Shown piece after piece: positions 34,338-42,043 of a stretch of DNA of 64,000 nucleotides; positions within the stretch are counted from its first letter, which is position 1, and the number at the start of each line of letters is the position of its first letter. Below the pieces are notes generated by a model. That model had not been told where the DNA came from. It searched no databases and worked only from the letters and a program-made list of their open reading frames with translations. Location of the stretch: contig JAEEVR010000002.1 of the NCBI GenBank assembly GCA_016290995.1, forward strand, positions 104,080 through 168,079, written 5' to 3'. Position numbers and translations under genes: made by a program. The stretch is from Treponema sp. Its GTDB lineage: Bacteria; Spirochaetota; Spirochaetia; Treponematales; Treponemataceae.

Positions 34338-34721
34338 TTACTTTTCCAAAAGCTTTTTTATTTTCTCACTCGTTTTCTTAACATTGCATTTGGATATATC
34401 GCCAATACGGATATACGCGGATTCTTTAGTTCTGGTTACTGTAACGCCAGGGAAAGCGTCTTTGACAGCTTGAATTATTTTTTCGCCCGCTTTTGTATTT
34501 GGATTTCCCCAAGAATAAAACCAAAGGCTTTCGCTTTTCTCGCCCATAACTATTGATTTTTCAATTTTCCCTTTATCATCTTTTTCTAAGTCATACCAAT
34601 AAATGTATTCATCCACATCCGGAGTATGCTCATCTTCCTTAGTTCCGGGGTTATTGCCACTCCTTTTCCATTTCACATCCAAATACTTCGTAAATTCCTT
34701 AAATTTCTTTAAGTTTGCCAT
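34338..34721 (-). CDS. Small hypothetical protein
   Basis: 127 residues from ATG 34721, preceded by AGGAGG nine bases upstream; upstream in-frame codons are ignored. No signal peptide. Charged, with a Trp/Tyr-rich middle (DEYIYWYDLEKDDKGKI, LWFYSWGNPNTKAGEKI) and a Lys-rich tail. Not recognised. It follows the repeat-rich lipoprotein gene by 20 bases on the same strand and is probably co-transcribed, but lacks export signals, so a direct link is unclear. Confidence 0.7.
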   Translation of the reverse strand: MANLKKFKEFTKYLDVKWKRSGNNPGTKEDEHTPDVDEYIYWYDLEKDDKGKIEKSIVMGEKSESLWFYSWGNPNTKAGEKIIQAVKDAFPGVTVTRTKESAYIRIGDISKCNVKKTSEKIKKLLEK

Positions 34722-34741
34722 ATTTTTATTCCTCCTATAAA

Positions 34742-37024
34742 CTATTCCCAATAATTAACGACAGTCCAACCGCTGGGTATGCCGCCGTAACCACTTGACC
34801 AATTTATTGACGCTTTGGCGAAGGTGCCTGTGTCTTTTACACCTGCGAGCCACCACGTCGTGCAAAAGTCCGCTGAAATATAGTACGCAGCGCATTTAAC
34901 GCTTGCAAGGCTCGCGCAGCCGCGGAACATTTGATAGTAGCAATATTTCACCAGCGTCGTCGCGGGCAATGCCGGCGCGCTTGTAAGGCTCGCGCAGCCG
35001 TAGAACATTTCACGGTAGCATTTCTCCGCCAGCTCCTTCGCAGGAAGAAGCTCCGGCGCGCTTGTAAGGCCCGCGCAGCCGTAGAACATGCTAGCGTAGC
35101 AACCCTTCGCCAGCTTCGTCGCAGGAAGCTCCGGCGCGCTTGTAAGGCCCGCGCAGCCGTAGAACATGCTACCGTAGCAACCCTCCGCCAGCTTCGTCGC
35201 AGGAAGCTCCGGCGCGCTTGTAAGGCTCGTGCAGCCGCTGAACATGCAAGCGTAGCAACCCTCCGCCAGCGTCGTCGCAGGAAGCTCCGGCGCGTTTGTA
35301 AGGCTCGTGCAGCCGCTGAACATGCCATAGTAGCAATCCCCCTCCAGCGTCGTCGCGGGCAAGAGCAAATCTTTCCCCGCTTTGTTTTTTATGTGAGCGT
35401 TGTCCTCGAACAGTCTAAAAAATGTGAATGTCCCTGTAAGTTTTTTTGCGCTCTCGTAGTTTGCGCTGTCTACAAGGCTCATTATGTTTCCGTAAACATA
35501 GCAATCCTTGCTACATCCAATTGTGCTATATATATCCACTGCATACGCATAAGTCGTGTTGTCGCCGTAAAAAGAAACTCTGTCGCCGACTTTTTCAAGC
35601 GTTATATCTACAGCCGTTTTACTTCCGATTGTTTGCGGCACGCCACCGTTCACCCTGTATGTTACCGGCCTCACTTTATTATTAAAAGTAACTTTAGCGC
35701 CAGCCTCAATCGCTTCAAGCGTAAGAGCGGGAGGTCTAAATGTCGCCGTAATAACGACATTATCCGCCGGCATTGTGAACGTGTAAGAAGTTCCTGCCGC
35801 AACATCCGTCACAGAAACATCGGTTCCGCTAGAATTCTTAACCGAAATCTTTTCTAACTCATAACGATCGCTTGCAGTCACTGTCAAAGTTACGGTCGTT
35901 CCTATGGCCGCCTTCGCTTTGTTGGCTGTCACTGTTCCATTTTCTGACGATCCGCATGTTACTGTATATTCTATTGCTGTAAATGTCGCCGACACAGTTA
36001 CAGGTCGTGCGGGCATCGTAAACTTTCCGTCGGTAACAGTTACAGGATTTGAGTCCGCGTCGGTCACAGAGTAAGAGCCAAACTTATATCCCACGCTTGG
36101 ACTTGCTGTAAGCGTGACAATTGTTCCCGCGGCGACATGTTCCGCTGCGTCCGAAACCACGCTTCCATGTTCAATGCCGCTTGAGATTTTTACGGCACAA
36201 TATTTTGTCTCGCTCCATTTTGCGTAAACTGTCGTTGGTCCGCTTATAGTCGTTGTGTCAAAGTCAAACAAGGTTCCGCAGCCTGCGTCCGCGTACCAAT
36301 TGTCAAACGAGTATTTTGTGGTCACATCAGCGCTTACGTTGTCATCTTTTGTAGGTGCGCTAGCGGGGCGAATGGCCTTGGAACCTGTTTCCACATTTTG
36401 CGTGTAGGCGTCGCTTGAACCGTATTTTCCGCCGTTCAAGTCAAAGGTTACGACATAAACGGGAAGGTCGCTCCACTTTGCGTAAAGGGTTGTGGGCGCC
36501 GTTATGGGCGCGGCAAAGTCAAAGGGCGTTTGGCAGTTTTCATCAGAACACCAGCCGGCAAAGTTAAAATGCTCTTTTGCGGGGTCGGCGGGCTTTGTGG
36601 CGGTTTGGCCGCTTGTCACTTTTTGTCCGACAACTTCGCTTCCTCCTTTGGAGTCAAAAGTTACAGTATAAATGGGAGTCCACACGGCATAAAGGGTTAT
36701 GCTAATATTGCCTGTGTATTCCGCTTTGTCGGCGTAGGCGGCTTGCGACGCCGCGCTGGACAAGGCCCAGCCCGCAAAGGCAAAATTGTCCCTCTTAAAG
36801 CCAAGGTCTGCTATTGACGTCAAATTTTGCGGAGTTCCGGCTGTGAATATTTGCGTCGCCTTGGCGGGATTTTGGCTTCCGTCGTTTGCGTCAAAACTCA
36901 CGGTGTAAGTTGCCGCCTCCGAAATCGAAATTCCGCCCCCGCCCGAAGCGTTGGAGCAAGCGGCAAAGGCCGTCACAAGTCCAAAAGCCAAAAAGAGAGC
37001 CGCAATTCTAAAGAAATTTTTCAT
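34742..37024 (-). CDS. Repeat-rich surface lipoprotein (InlB-type B-repeats plus 26-residue repeats)
   Basis: 760 residues from ATG 37024 (GGGGGA upstream; a TTG at 37036 is less likely). Lipobox AFAAC at about residue 22. After a Gly-rich linker come three Listeria-Bacteroides (InlB B-type) repeats beginning YTVSFDANDG, YTVTFDSKGG and YVVTFDLNGG, each closing in LYAVW or YAKW; then two divergent bacterial repeats (each ending FTMPA... ATF); then six tandem 26-27-residue units of the type LPATxLAEGCYxxMFxGC; then a Trp-rich end. Such proteins are exposed adhesin-like molecules in gut bacteria. Ligand unknown. Confidence 0.85.
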   Translation of the reverse strand: MKNFFRIAALFLAFGLVTAFAACSNASGGGGISISEAATYTVSFDANDGSQNPAKATQIFTAGTPQNLTSIADLGFKRDNFAFAGWALSSAASQAAYADKAEYTGNISITLYAVWTPIYTVTFDSKGGSEVVGQKVTSGQTATKPADPAKEHFNFAGWCSDENCQTPFDFAAPITAPTTLYAKWSDLPVYVVTFDLNGGKYGSSDAYTQNVETGSKAIRPASAPTKDDNVSADVTTKYSFDNWYADAGCGTLFDFDTTTISGPTTVYAKWSETKYCAVKISSGIEHGSVVSDAAEHVAAGTIVTLTASPSVGYKFGSYSVTDADSNPVTVTDGKFTMPARPVTVSATFTAIEYTVTCGSSENGTVTANKAKAAIGTTVTLTVTASDRYELEKISVKNSSGTDVSVTDVAAGTSYTFTMPADNVVITATFRPPALTLEAIEAGAKVTFNNKVRPVTYRVNGGVPQTIGSKTAVDITLEKVGDRVSFYGDNTTYAYAVDIYSTIGCSKDCYVYGNIMSLVDSANYESAKKLTGTFTFFRLFEDNAHIKNKAGKDLLLPATTLEGDCYYGMFSGCTSLTNAPELPATTLAEGCYACMFSGCTSLTSAPELPATKLAEGCYGSMFYGCAGLTSAPELPATKLAKGCYASMFYGCAGLTSAPELLPAKELAEKCYREMFYGCASLTSAPALPATTLVKYCYYQMFRGCASLASVKCAAYYISADFCTTWWLAGVKDTGTFAKASINWSSGYGGIPSGWTVVNYWE
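34892..35362 (-). repeat. Six tandem 78-bp coding repeats
   Basis: Units encode 26 residues (one has 27) with pattern LPATxLAEGCYxxMFxGCxxLTSAPE. The middle units are nearly identical at DNA level, so copy number may vary by slippage or recombination. Confidence 0.85.
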
Positions 37025-37071
37025 ACCATCCCCCAATGCAAACTTTGCCTTAAATGTTAGGTTATTCTAAT

Positions 37072-37100
37072 AGTTTAGCGCCAAAAGCAGGGAAAAGCAA
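37072..37100 (-). promoter_or_regulatory. Promoter of repeat-rich lipoprotein gene
   Basis: Minus strand TTGCTT (37095-37100), 17-base spacer, TAAACT (37072-37077); leader about 40 bases. Confidence 0.55.
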
Positions 37101-37151
37101 GGAAAATTCGGCATTAAACAGCATTTTTATCAATAAAACCATCTTTTAATG

Positions 37152-37181
37152 TTGTGTTTTATAAGGAAATCTGACTATAAA
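37152..37181 (+). promoter_or_regulatory. Promoter of XRE regulator (near-leaderless)
   Basis: TTGTGT (37152-37157), 18-base spacer, TATAAA (37176-37181), nine bases to ATG 37191; no Shine-Dalgarno. Confidence 0.55.
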
Positions 37182-37190
37182 ATTTAGCGC

Positions 37191-37502
37191 ATGAACTCAA
37201 AAGAAATCTTTGGCAAAAACCTCAAGCATTTTAGAAAATTGAACAAAATAACACAGGAAGAGCTTTCGGAAAAGCTGGGGATAACGCCAAACCATTTGAG
37301 CCGCATCGAAAACGGAAAATCCTTTGTAACGGCGGAAGTCCTTGACGCCCTCTGCGTGATTTTTAAGGTAAGCCCGGCGACTTTCTTTTACACAAAAAAC
37401 GAATTCTCAGGCGACGACAGCCTTTTTACAAAAATCGACAACATAATCGACACAGAGCTTGTCAAATTAGGTAGCCAACTAAAAGAAAAAATCAGAAGAT
37501 AA
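37191..37502 (+). CDS. XRE-family helix-turn-helix regulator
   Basis: 103 residues. Residues 5-65 form a classical Cro/CI helix-turn-helix: FGKNLKHFRKLNKITQEEL, SEKLGITPNHLSRIENGKS. The remaining 40 residues are a short helical tail with no sensor domain. It lies between the divergent surface lipoprotein gene and an Rpn-type nuclease gene, either of which might be its target. No Shine-Dalgarno; -10 box nine bases upstream. Confidence 0.88.
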   Translation: MNSKEIFGKNLKHFRKLNKITQEELSEKLGITPNHLSRIENGKSFVTAEVLDALCVIFKVSPATFFYTKNEFSGDDSLFTKIDNIIDTELVKLGSQLKEKIRR

Positions 37503-37623
37503 TCCCCCCGCCTCACAACCGTTCCCCCTGATATAAAAAAAGATTAATTTTTTTCAAAAAAACGCAAAAATCCGCAAAAAAATGTCTACCTTATAGATGT
37601 AAAAAAACTGTAAGGAGCAATTT

Positions 37624-38535
37624 ATGGAATTTCAAACACTTCCCCAAAGGGAATACAAAGACAGATTGTTCAAAGCCATTTTTGGCCGCGACACAGAGGA
37701 AAGCAAACGGTGGCGACTGGAACTTTACAACGCCTTAAATGACACAAGCTACACAGACCCAAACGAACTAAAGCTTACGACAATCGAAAACTTCATCTAC
37801 ATCACGATGAAAAACGACGTGTCGTTCCTGCTTGACAGCCAGATGAATCTCTATGAGCAACAATCGACATTCAACCCCAACATGCCATTGCGCGGTCTTC
37901 TCTACTTTAGCCAGCTGTACCTCGCCTACCTCAATGAAAAGGACGTGGACATCTTCGGCAAAACCCTCGTAAAAATACCCACTCCGCGCTTCTTGGTATT
38001 CTACAACGGCGACAAAAAATTGCCGGATGTGACAAAATTCCGCCTGTCAGAAGCGTTCATAAAACCCGACAAAGACGTTGGAAAGGACTGTGACTTTGAA
38101 TGGACAGCCACAGTCGTGAACATCAATAAAAATTGCAACAAAACTCTTCACAAAAAGTGTGTTTCGTTATATCATTACTCTAGTTTTGTGGCGCGGGTCA
38201 AGGACAACCTTGCTGCGGGAATGGACAAACATGCCGCTGTCGTGAGCGCCGTTGACTTTGCGATTATCAACAATTACCTTGACGGCTTTTTCAAGCGGCA
38301 GAGGGAGGACATAATTATGTTCAGCATGACAGAATTTGACCAAGAGGCCTACGACCGCCACCGTCGCCGAGAAGGTTACGAGGACGGAGCGCAAGACAAG
38401 GCCATCGAAGCCGCAACCAACCTGCTCAAAATGAAAATTCTCACCCCTGAACAAATCGCGCAAGCGCAAGGTTTGCCGCTGGAACAAGTATTGGAATTGC
38501 AAAAACAAATTTCCGAACAAGCGGTGGAAGCGTAG
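37624..38535 (+). CDS. Rpn family recombination-promoting nuclease / PD-(D/E)XK transposase-like
   Basis: 303 residues. N-terminal nuclease region: REYKDRLFKAIFG, an Asp in NDVSFLLDSQMNLYEQQST giving the D...ExQ active-site layout, and MPLRGLLYFSQLY, the hallmarks of this abundant family. The C-terminal part has HRRREGYEDGAQDKAIEAA and a Gln-rich helix (TPEQIAQAQGLPLEQVLELQ). In E. coli Rpn proteins are DNA endonucleases that raise RecA-independent recombination. AAGGAG precedes ATG 37624. 121 bases separate it from the regulator gene; I see no terminator there. Often multi-copy in treponemes. Confidence 0.85.
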   Translation: MEFQTLPQREYKDRLFKAIFGRDTEESKRWRLELYNALNDTSYTDPNELKLTTIENFIYITMKNDVSFLLDSQMNLYEQQSTFNPNMPLRGLLYFSQLYLAYLNEKDVDIFGKTLVKIPTPRFLVFYNGDKKLPDVTKFRLSEAFIKPDKDVGKDCDFEWTATVVNINKNCNKTLHKKCVSLYHYSSFVARVKDNLAAGMDKHAAVVSAVDFAIINNYLDGFFKRQREDIIMFSMTEFDQEAYDRHRRREGYEDGAQDKAIEAATNLLKMKILTPEQIAQAQGLPLEQVLELQKQISEQAVEA

Positions 38536-38553
38536 CCCAGCCCTCAACGTATT

Positions 38554-39363
38554 ATGAAAAAACTGCTTCCATTCTTTGCCGTAATTTGCCTGTTTGTCGC
38601 GGCGCTGGCGGTTTTCTCTTGCGTAAGCGGCCAGGCGGCAAGGGAACGCGTAAAAGAACAAAACGAGCTTTTCTACCAAAACGCCCTGCAAAGCCAGCGC
38701 TACGAGCTTCCCTTTTTTTCGACGGACAAAAACCGGCAGATTGTCCAGCGCCTTGGATACGCCCTTTGCTACGACGAAAAGCGCGAGCAAGCCGACTGGG
38801 TGGCCTACACCTTGGACGCCGCCAAACTGGAAAAGAACGCAAAACGGACAAACGACTTTAGGGAAGACTACGACATCGTCACGGGCTCGGCGGCCTTGGA
38901 CGACTACCGCCGCTCCGGCTATGACAGGGGCCACTTGGCTCCGGCCGGCGACATGGCTTACAGCCAGCAAACGATGAGCGAATCCTTTTTGCTAAGCAAC
39001 ATAAGCCCCCAGCCCCACGCATTTAACGAGGGCGTCTGGAATTCCTTGGAGCAGCATTTTAGAAACTTGGCAAAAAAACACGAAAAAATTTTCATCGCCA
39101 CCGGCCCGGTCTTTGAAAAGGTTTCCTACCCGACAATCGGCCCAAACAAAGTCGCCGTTCCCGAATATTTTTACAAGGCGGCCTTGATTCAAGACGGAGA
39201 CGAGTTTAAAATGGAAGCCTACATCATCCCAGCGTCGGCGGGAAAAGAGGACTACAAAAAATACCGGGTCAGCGTTGACCAAATAGAAAAGCGGACAGGC
39301 ATCGACTTTTTTTATTTGCTTGACGACGCTCTTGAAAACAAACTCGAAGCGAGTGTAGAATAG
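38554..39363 (+). CDS. Secreted DNA/RNA non-specific endonuclease lipoprotein (NUC1)
   Basis: 269 residues. Lipoprotein signal MKKLLPFFAVICLFVAALAV with a Cys in FSCVSG. The active-site motif DRGHLAPAGD carries the catalytic His, and NISPQPHAFNEGVWNSLE supplies the metal-binding Asn and the helix Glu. YFYKAALIQ and MEAYIIP are typical C-terminal strands. It would degrade extracellular nucleic acid for nucleotides or clear DNA. Only 18 bases after the Rpn gene, probably the same transcript. Its last codons coincide with the -10-like sequence of an eda remnant. Confidence 0.9.
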   Translation: MKKLLPFFAVICLFVAALAVFSCVSGQAARERVKEQNELFYQNALQSQRYELPFFSTDKNRQIVQRLGYALCYDEKREQADWVAYTLDAAKLEKNAKRTNDFREDYDIVTGSAALDDYRRSGYDRGHLAPAGDMAYSQQTMSESFLLSNISPQPHAFNEGVWNSLEQHFRNLAKKHEKIFIATGPVFEKVSYPTIGPNKVAVPEYFYKAALIQDGDEFKMEAYIIPASAGKEDYKKYRVSVDQIEKRTGIDFFYLLDDALENKLEASVE

Positions 39364-39461
39364 TAGCGGCATATAGGAGGCAGCGCCATGAACAAAATTT
39401 TTGAAATATTCAAGCAGACAAAAATAATTCCCGTAATCACATACCGCGCCGACGCGGCTCC
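39356..39461 (+). pseudogene. Decayed 5' remnant of a second KDPG aldolase gene
   Basis: Bases 39375-39441 match the start of the intact eda (53259-53325) with three differences in 67, from AGGAGG through the first 18 codons; all three are silent third-position changes. Bases 39442-39461 match 53401-53420 with one difference, so 75 bp (25 codons) are missing in frame between ATCAC direct repeats. A -10-like TAGAATAGTA (39356-39365) resembles TATAATAGTA of intact eda. Homology stops at 39461, eight bases before the fdhD stop. A 59-codon frame runs on into antisense fdhD and is not a real gene. Confidence 0.85.
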
Positions 39462-39468
39462 CCTTCCC

Positions 39469-40155
39469 CTAAATTGTGTCGTAAGAATCCGGCCAGGCGC
39501 GGAAGTAAAGCCTAAGCCCCCACTCCTTGCAAAGCGCTACGGATTCCGCCGTGGGAACGGACTTTGAAACCAAAACGCCCACGCCGGCGCGGATAACTTT
39601 TTCCGCCATGTCTACAGGAACGCGGCCTGACGTGTAAAGCATGACTTCGCCACGCGGAACGTCGTTTAAAAGCATCCAGCCCAAGGCCTTGTCCAAGGCG
39701 GTGTGGCGGCCAATGTCCTCGGCCACAAAAAGCGGCTCGCCTTTTTTTGCAAGGATGCAGGAATGAGTCCCCGCCGTGCGCTTGTGTATAGCGCTTTCGT
39801 TTGAAAAAGCCTTCGCCAGTTTGAAGATCCATTCCGGCTCGCAGGGGGCGGCGGCGATTTTTTTTAGCGGAACGGAAGCGGCCGCGTCAAACGCGCGCGA
39901 AAGAGAAACGTAGGCCTCGCTCTTGTCCGCGCTCAAATCGATTCGCGCGATGTCCGCTTTTTTTTCTATAAGTCCGCTGGAAAGCAAATGACCCGCGACC
40001 AATTCCATAAGGTTTGTGTCAGCGCAAACAAGCGAGGTCCATGCCGCGCCGTTCACTTTTATCAAAAGCGTGTGTTCCTTTAAGAGAAGGATTTCCTTTC
40101 TCTCGCTTTTTGAGTCCGAGTAAACGCGGACAATTTTTTGCTCTACAACGTTCAT
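39469..40155 (-). CDS. fdhD: Formate dehydrogenase accessory sulfurtransferase FdhD
   Basis: 228 residues. FdhD passes sulfur from a cysteine desulfurase to the molybdenum cofactor of formate dehydrogenase. Motifs: AGTHSCILA, FVAEDIGRHTALDKALGWML and LYTSGRVPVDMAEKVIRAGVGVLVSKSVPT. The CxxC loop of the E. coli protein appears reduced to a single Cys (AAAPCEPEW). Last gene of the molybdenum/FDH operon; its stop lies eight bases from the end of the eda remnant, with no terminator between. Confidence 0.93.
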   Translation of the reverse strand: MNVVEQKIVRVYSDSKSERKEILLLKEHTLLIKVNGAAWTSLVCADTNLMELVAGHLLSSGLIEKKADIARIDLSADKSEAYVSLSRAFDAAASVPLKKIAAAPCEPEWIFKLAKAFSNESAIHKRTAGTHSCILAKKGEPLFVAEDIGRHTALDKALGWMLLNDVPRGEVMLYTSGRVPVDMAEKVIRAGVGVLVSKSVPTAESVALCKEWGLRLYFRAWPDSYDTI

Positions 40156-41066
40156 TCAATAACCTCCCCGCGCAAAATCGGAATGCCGTGTTCCAAAACA
40201 GGAAGGACGTATTCGACGCATTCTTTCGCCGCCTTGGGGCTTCCAGGCAAATTAATGATTAAGGTTTTGCCGCGAATGACGCTAGCGCCGCGCGAAAGCA
40301 TCGACCTTGGAGTAATCGTCATGCTGTAGGCCCTGAGCGCTTCGGCGATTCCGGGCGCTTCCTTTGTGGCGGCGCGGAGGGTTGCCTCCCGCATGTTGTC
40401 GCGCGGCGAGAATCCCGTTCCGCCGGAAGTGAAAATAACGTCGGGCTTTTGGATGTCGGCGATGTGGCAGAGCGCGGAGAAAAGTCCGTCCTCGTCGTCG
40501 GAAAGGAGCGTCACGCCGCAAACTAAGTAGCCGGCCTTTTGCAAAATTTCTTTTATCAAAGGACCGCTCTTGTCCTCGCGCTCGCCGGCGGAACAGCGGT
40601 CGCTTGCAACAAGAACGGCGGCGCAAAAGCGGCGGCCTTCCAAAAGCTCAAAGTCGTCGCCCACGCTGACAACGCCGCCTTGGACAACGCTTGCAAAAAC
40701 GCCTTCGGTCGGCATGATGCATTTTCCTGTCCGCTGGGTTACGTTGCAGGCGGAGTGGCATTTTTTTCCGATCTGGGTAAGCTCTAAAATCGCGCCGCCG
40801 CATTTAAATCGCGTTCCGACAGGAAAGGCCTTAAAGTCAAAGCCTTGGACCAAAAGGTTTTCGCCAAAGTCGCCCGCCTTAACGTCGGCGCCGGTCTTCT
40901 TAAAGGCCTCGACGCTTTCGTAAGACAAGAGGCTTACTTGGCGCTCGCTTCCGGCGTGCGCGTCGTTTTCCAAGCCGAAATTTTCTATCACCTTGCAAGA
41001 GCCGATGTCGGCTTTTGCCGTTCCCTTTTGTGCGCTTGCGCAAACCGCGCGGACTTTTCCTATCAT
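40152..41066 (-). CDS. MOSC domain fused to MogA-like molybdenum cofactor protein
   Basis: 304 residues from ATG 41066, six bases after GGAGG; ATG 41072 abuts the ribosome-binding site and is less likely. Residues 1-145 are a MOSC domain (GKVRAVCASAQKG, DAHAGSERQVSLL, GENLLVQG, and a Cys in CHSACNVTQRTGKC). Residues 148-304 are MogA/MoaB-like (VASDRCSAGEREDKSGPLI, IFTSGGTGFSPRDNM, PGSPKAAKECVEYVLPVL), which adenylates molybdopterin. Fusions of these two domains are known. Overlaps fdhD by four bases. Confidence 0.92.
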   Translation of the reverse strand: MIGKVRAVCASAQKGTAKADIGSCKVIENFGLENDAHAGSERQVSLLSYESVEAFKKTGADVKAGDFGENLLVQGFDFKAFPVGTRFKCGGAILELTQIGKKCHSACNVTQRTGKCIMPTEGVFASVVQGGVVSVGDDFELLEGRRFCAAVLVASDRCSAGEREDKSGPLIKEILQKAGYLVCGVTLLSDDEDGLFSALCHIADIQKPDVIFTSGGTGFSPRDNMREATLRAATKEAPGIAEALRAYSMTITPRSMLSRGASVIRGKTLIINLPGSPKAAKECVEYVLPVLEHGIPILRGEVIE

Positions 41067-41068
41067 AG

Positions 41069-42043
41069 TCATCCTCCGATTTCCGACATCAATTTGGAAA
41101 CCGATTTTTGCTTTAAGTTGAGCGCGCCGGCTTTTGGCTTTGAAGCGAGCGCCTTGTAAATTTCTTCTTGGAGCGCGCCTTTGATTTGCGCCTCGTACTT
41201 TCCGCTCCTAAGAATTTTTTTTATGTCAAAAAAAGATTCGTCGCAAAGGCAGGCCTTTAACATTCCGTCGGAAGTCAAGCGAAGCCTTCCGCAAGAATCG
41301 CAAAAGGCGCGGCTCATGGGCGTTATGAGGCCTATCCGGCCTTCAAAGCCTTTAAATTGATAGAGGCGAGCGGGCGAGCGCGGAGAGGCCAAACACTCCT
41401 GGGCCTTTCCAAAAGCTTCTTCCAAAGCGCGTAAAACAAAATCGCTGGAAAGGCCCTGCATTTCGCGCGCGCAGCCGATTGGCATTAGCTCGATAAAGCG
41501 GACGTCCATCGGCTTTTCTTTTGCAAGGAGCGCGACTTTGCAAAGCTGGTCCTTGTTCCATTCAAAGGCGACGCAGTTTATTTTTACGACAAAGCCAAGC
41601 TCAAGCGCTCGATCGACGGCTTTTAAAACTTCGGCCGCGCCGTGAACTCCTGTAATTTTATAAAATGTTTCTTCGTCCACGCTGTCAAGGCTAAAGTTCA
41701 CGCGATTAAGTCCAGCGGCCTTTAACGCCTCAGCGCGCTCGCAAAACAAAAGGCCGTTTGTGGTAAGGCACAATTCCTCGATGCCGGGAATCTTTGCCAA
41801 CGCGGCGACAAGTTTTTCCGCGTCGCGGCGGACAAGAGGCTCGCCTCCTGTAAGGCGGATTTTTTTTAAGCCCAAGCCCGCCGTCACGTGCGCGAATTTT
41901 TCGATTTCTTCAAAAGTCAATATTTCTTTGTGGGGAACGAGAGCGACGCCCTCTTTTGGAATGCAGTAGCGGCAGCGCAAATTGCATTTGTCGGTGAGAG
42001 AAATTCTTAGGTAGTCGACAGTCCGGCCAAACGCGTCTTTCAC
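41069..42043 (-). CDS. moaA: GTP 3',8-cyclase MoaA
   Basis: 324 residues, radical SAM. CNLRCRYC holds the SAM-binding 4Fe-4S cluster; FCDSCGRLRLTSDGMLKACL holds the second cluster. It makes 3',8-cyclo-7,8-dihydro-GTP, the first step of molybdopterin synthesis. The C-terminus ends SEIGG, retaining the Gly-Gly tail needed for catalysis. Overlaps modC by four bases. Confidence 0.95.
   Translation of the reverse strand: MKDAFGRTVDYLRISLTDKCNLRCRYCIPKEGVALVPHKEILTFEEIEKFAHVTAGLGLKKIRLTGGEPLVRRDAEKLVAALAKIPGIEELCLTTNGLLFCERAEALKAAGLNRVNFSLDSVDEETFYKITGVHGAAEVLKAVDRALELGFVVKINCVAFEWNKDQLCKVALLAKEKPMDVRFIELMPIGCAREMQGLSSDFVLRALEEAFGKAQECLASPRSPARLYQFKGFEGRIGLITPMSRAFCDSCGRLRLTSDGMLKACLCDESFFDIKKILRSGKYEAQIKGALQEEIYKALASKPKAGALNLKQKSVSKLMSEIGG

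Noticed and set aside
34126..34473. Plus-strand 115-codon frame
   Set aside because: Mostly intergenic low-complexity sequence, then antisense to a gene with a good ribosome-binding site.
34892..35362. Regular repeats considered as a CRISPR array
   Set aside because: Units are 78 bp, contiguous without unique spacers, and stay in frame as a protein repeat.
34931..35857. Plus-strand frame of 308 codons rich in Arg and Ala
   Set aside because: It is the complement of the tandem repeats of the lipoprotein gene; composition is repetitive and no ribosome-binding site is present.
39388..39567. 59-codon frame starting at the eda remnant ATG
   Set aside because: After codon 25 it simply reads antisense through fdhD; no aldolase residues remain.
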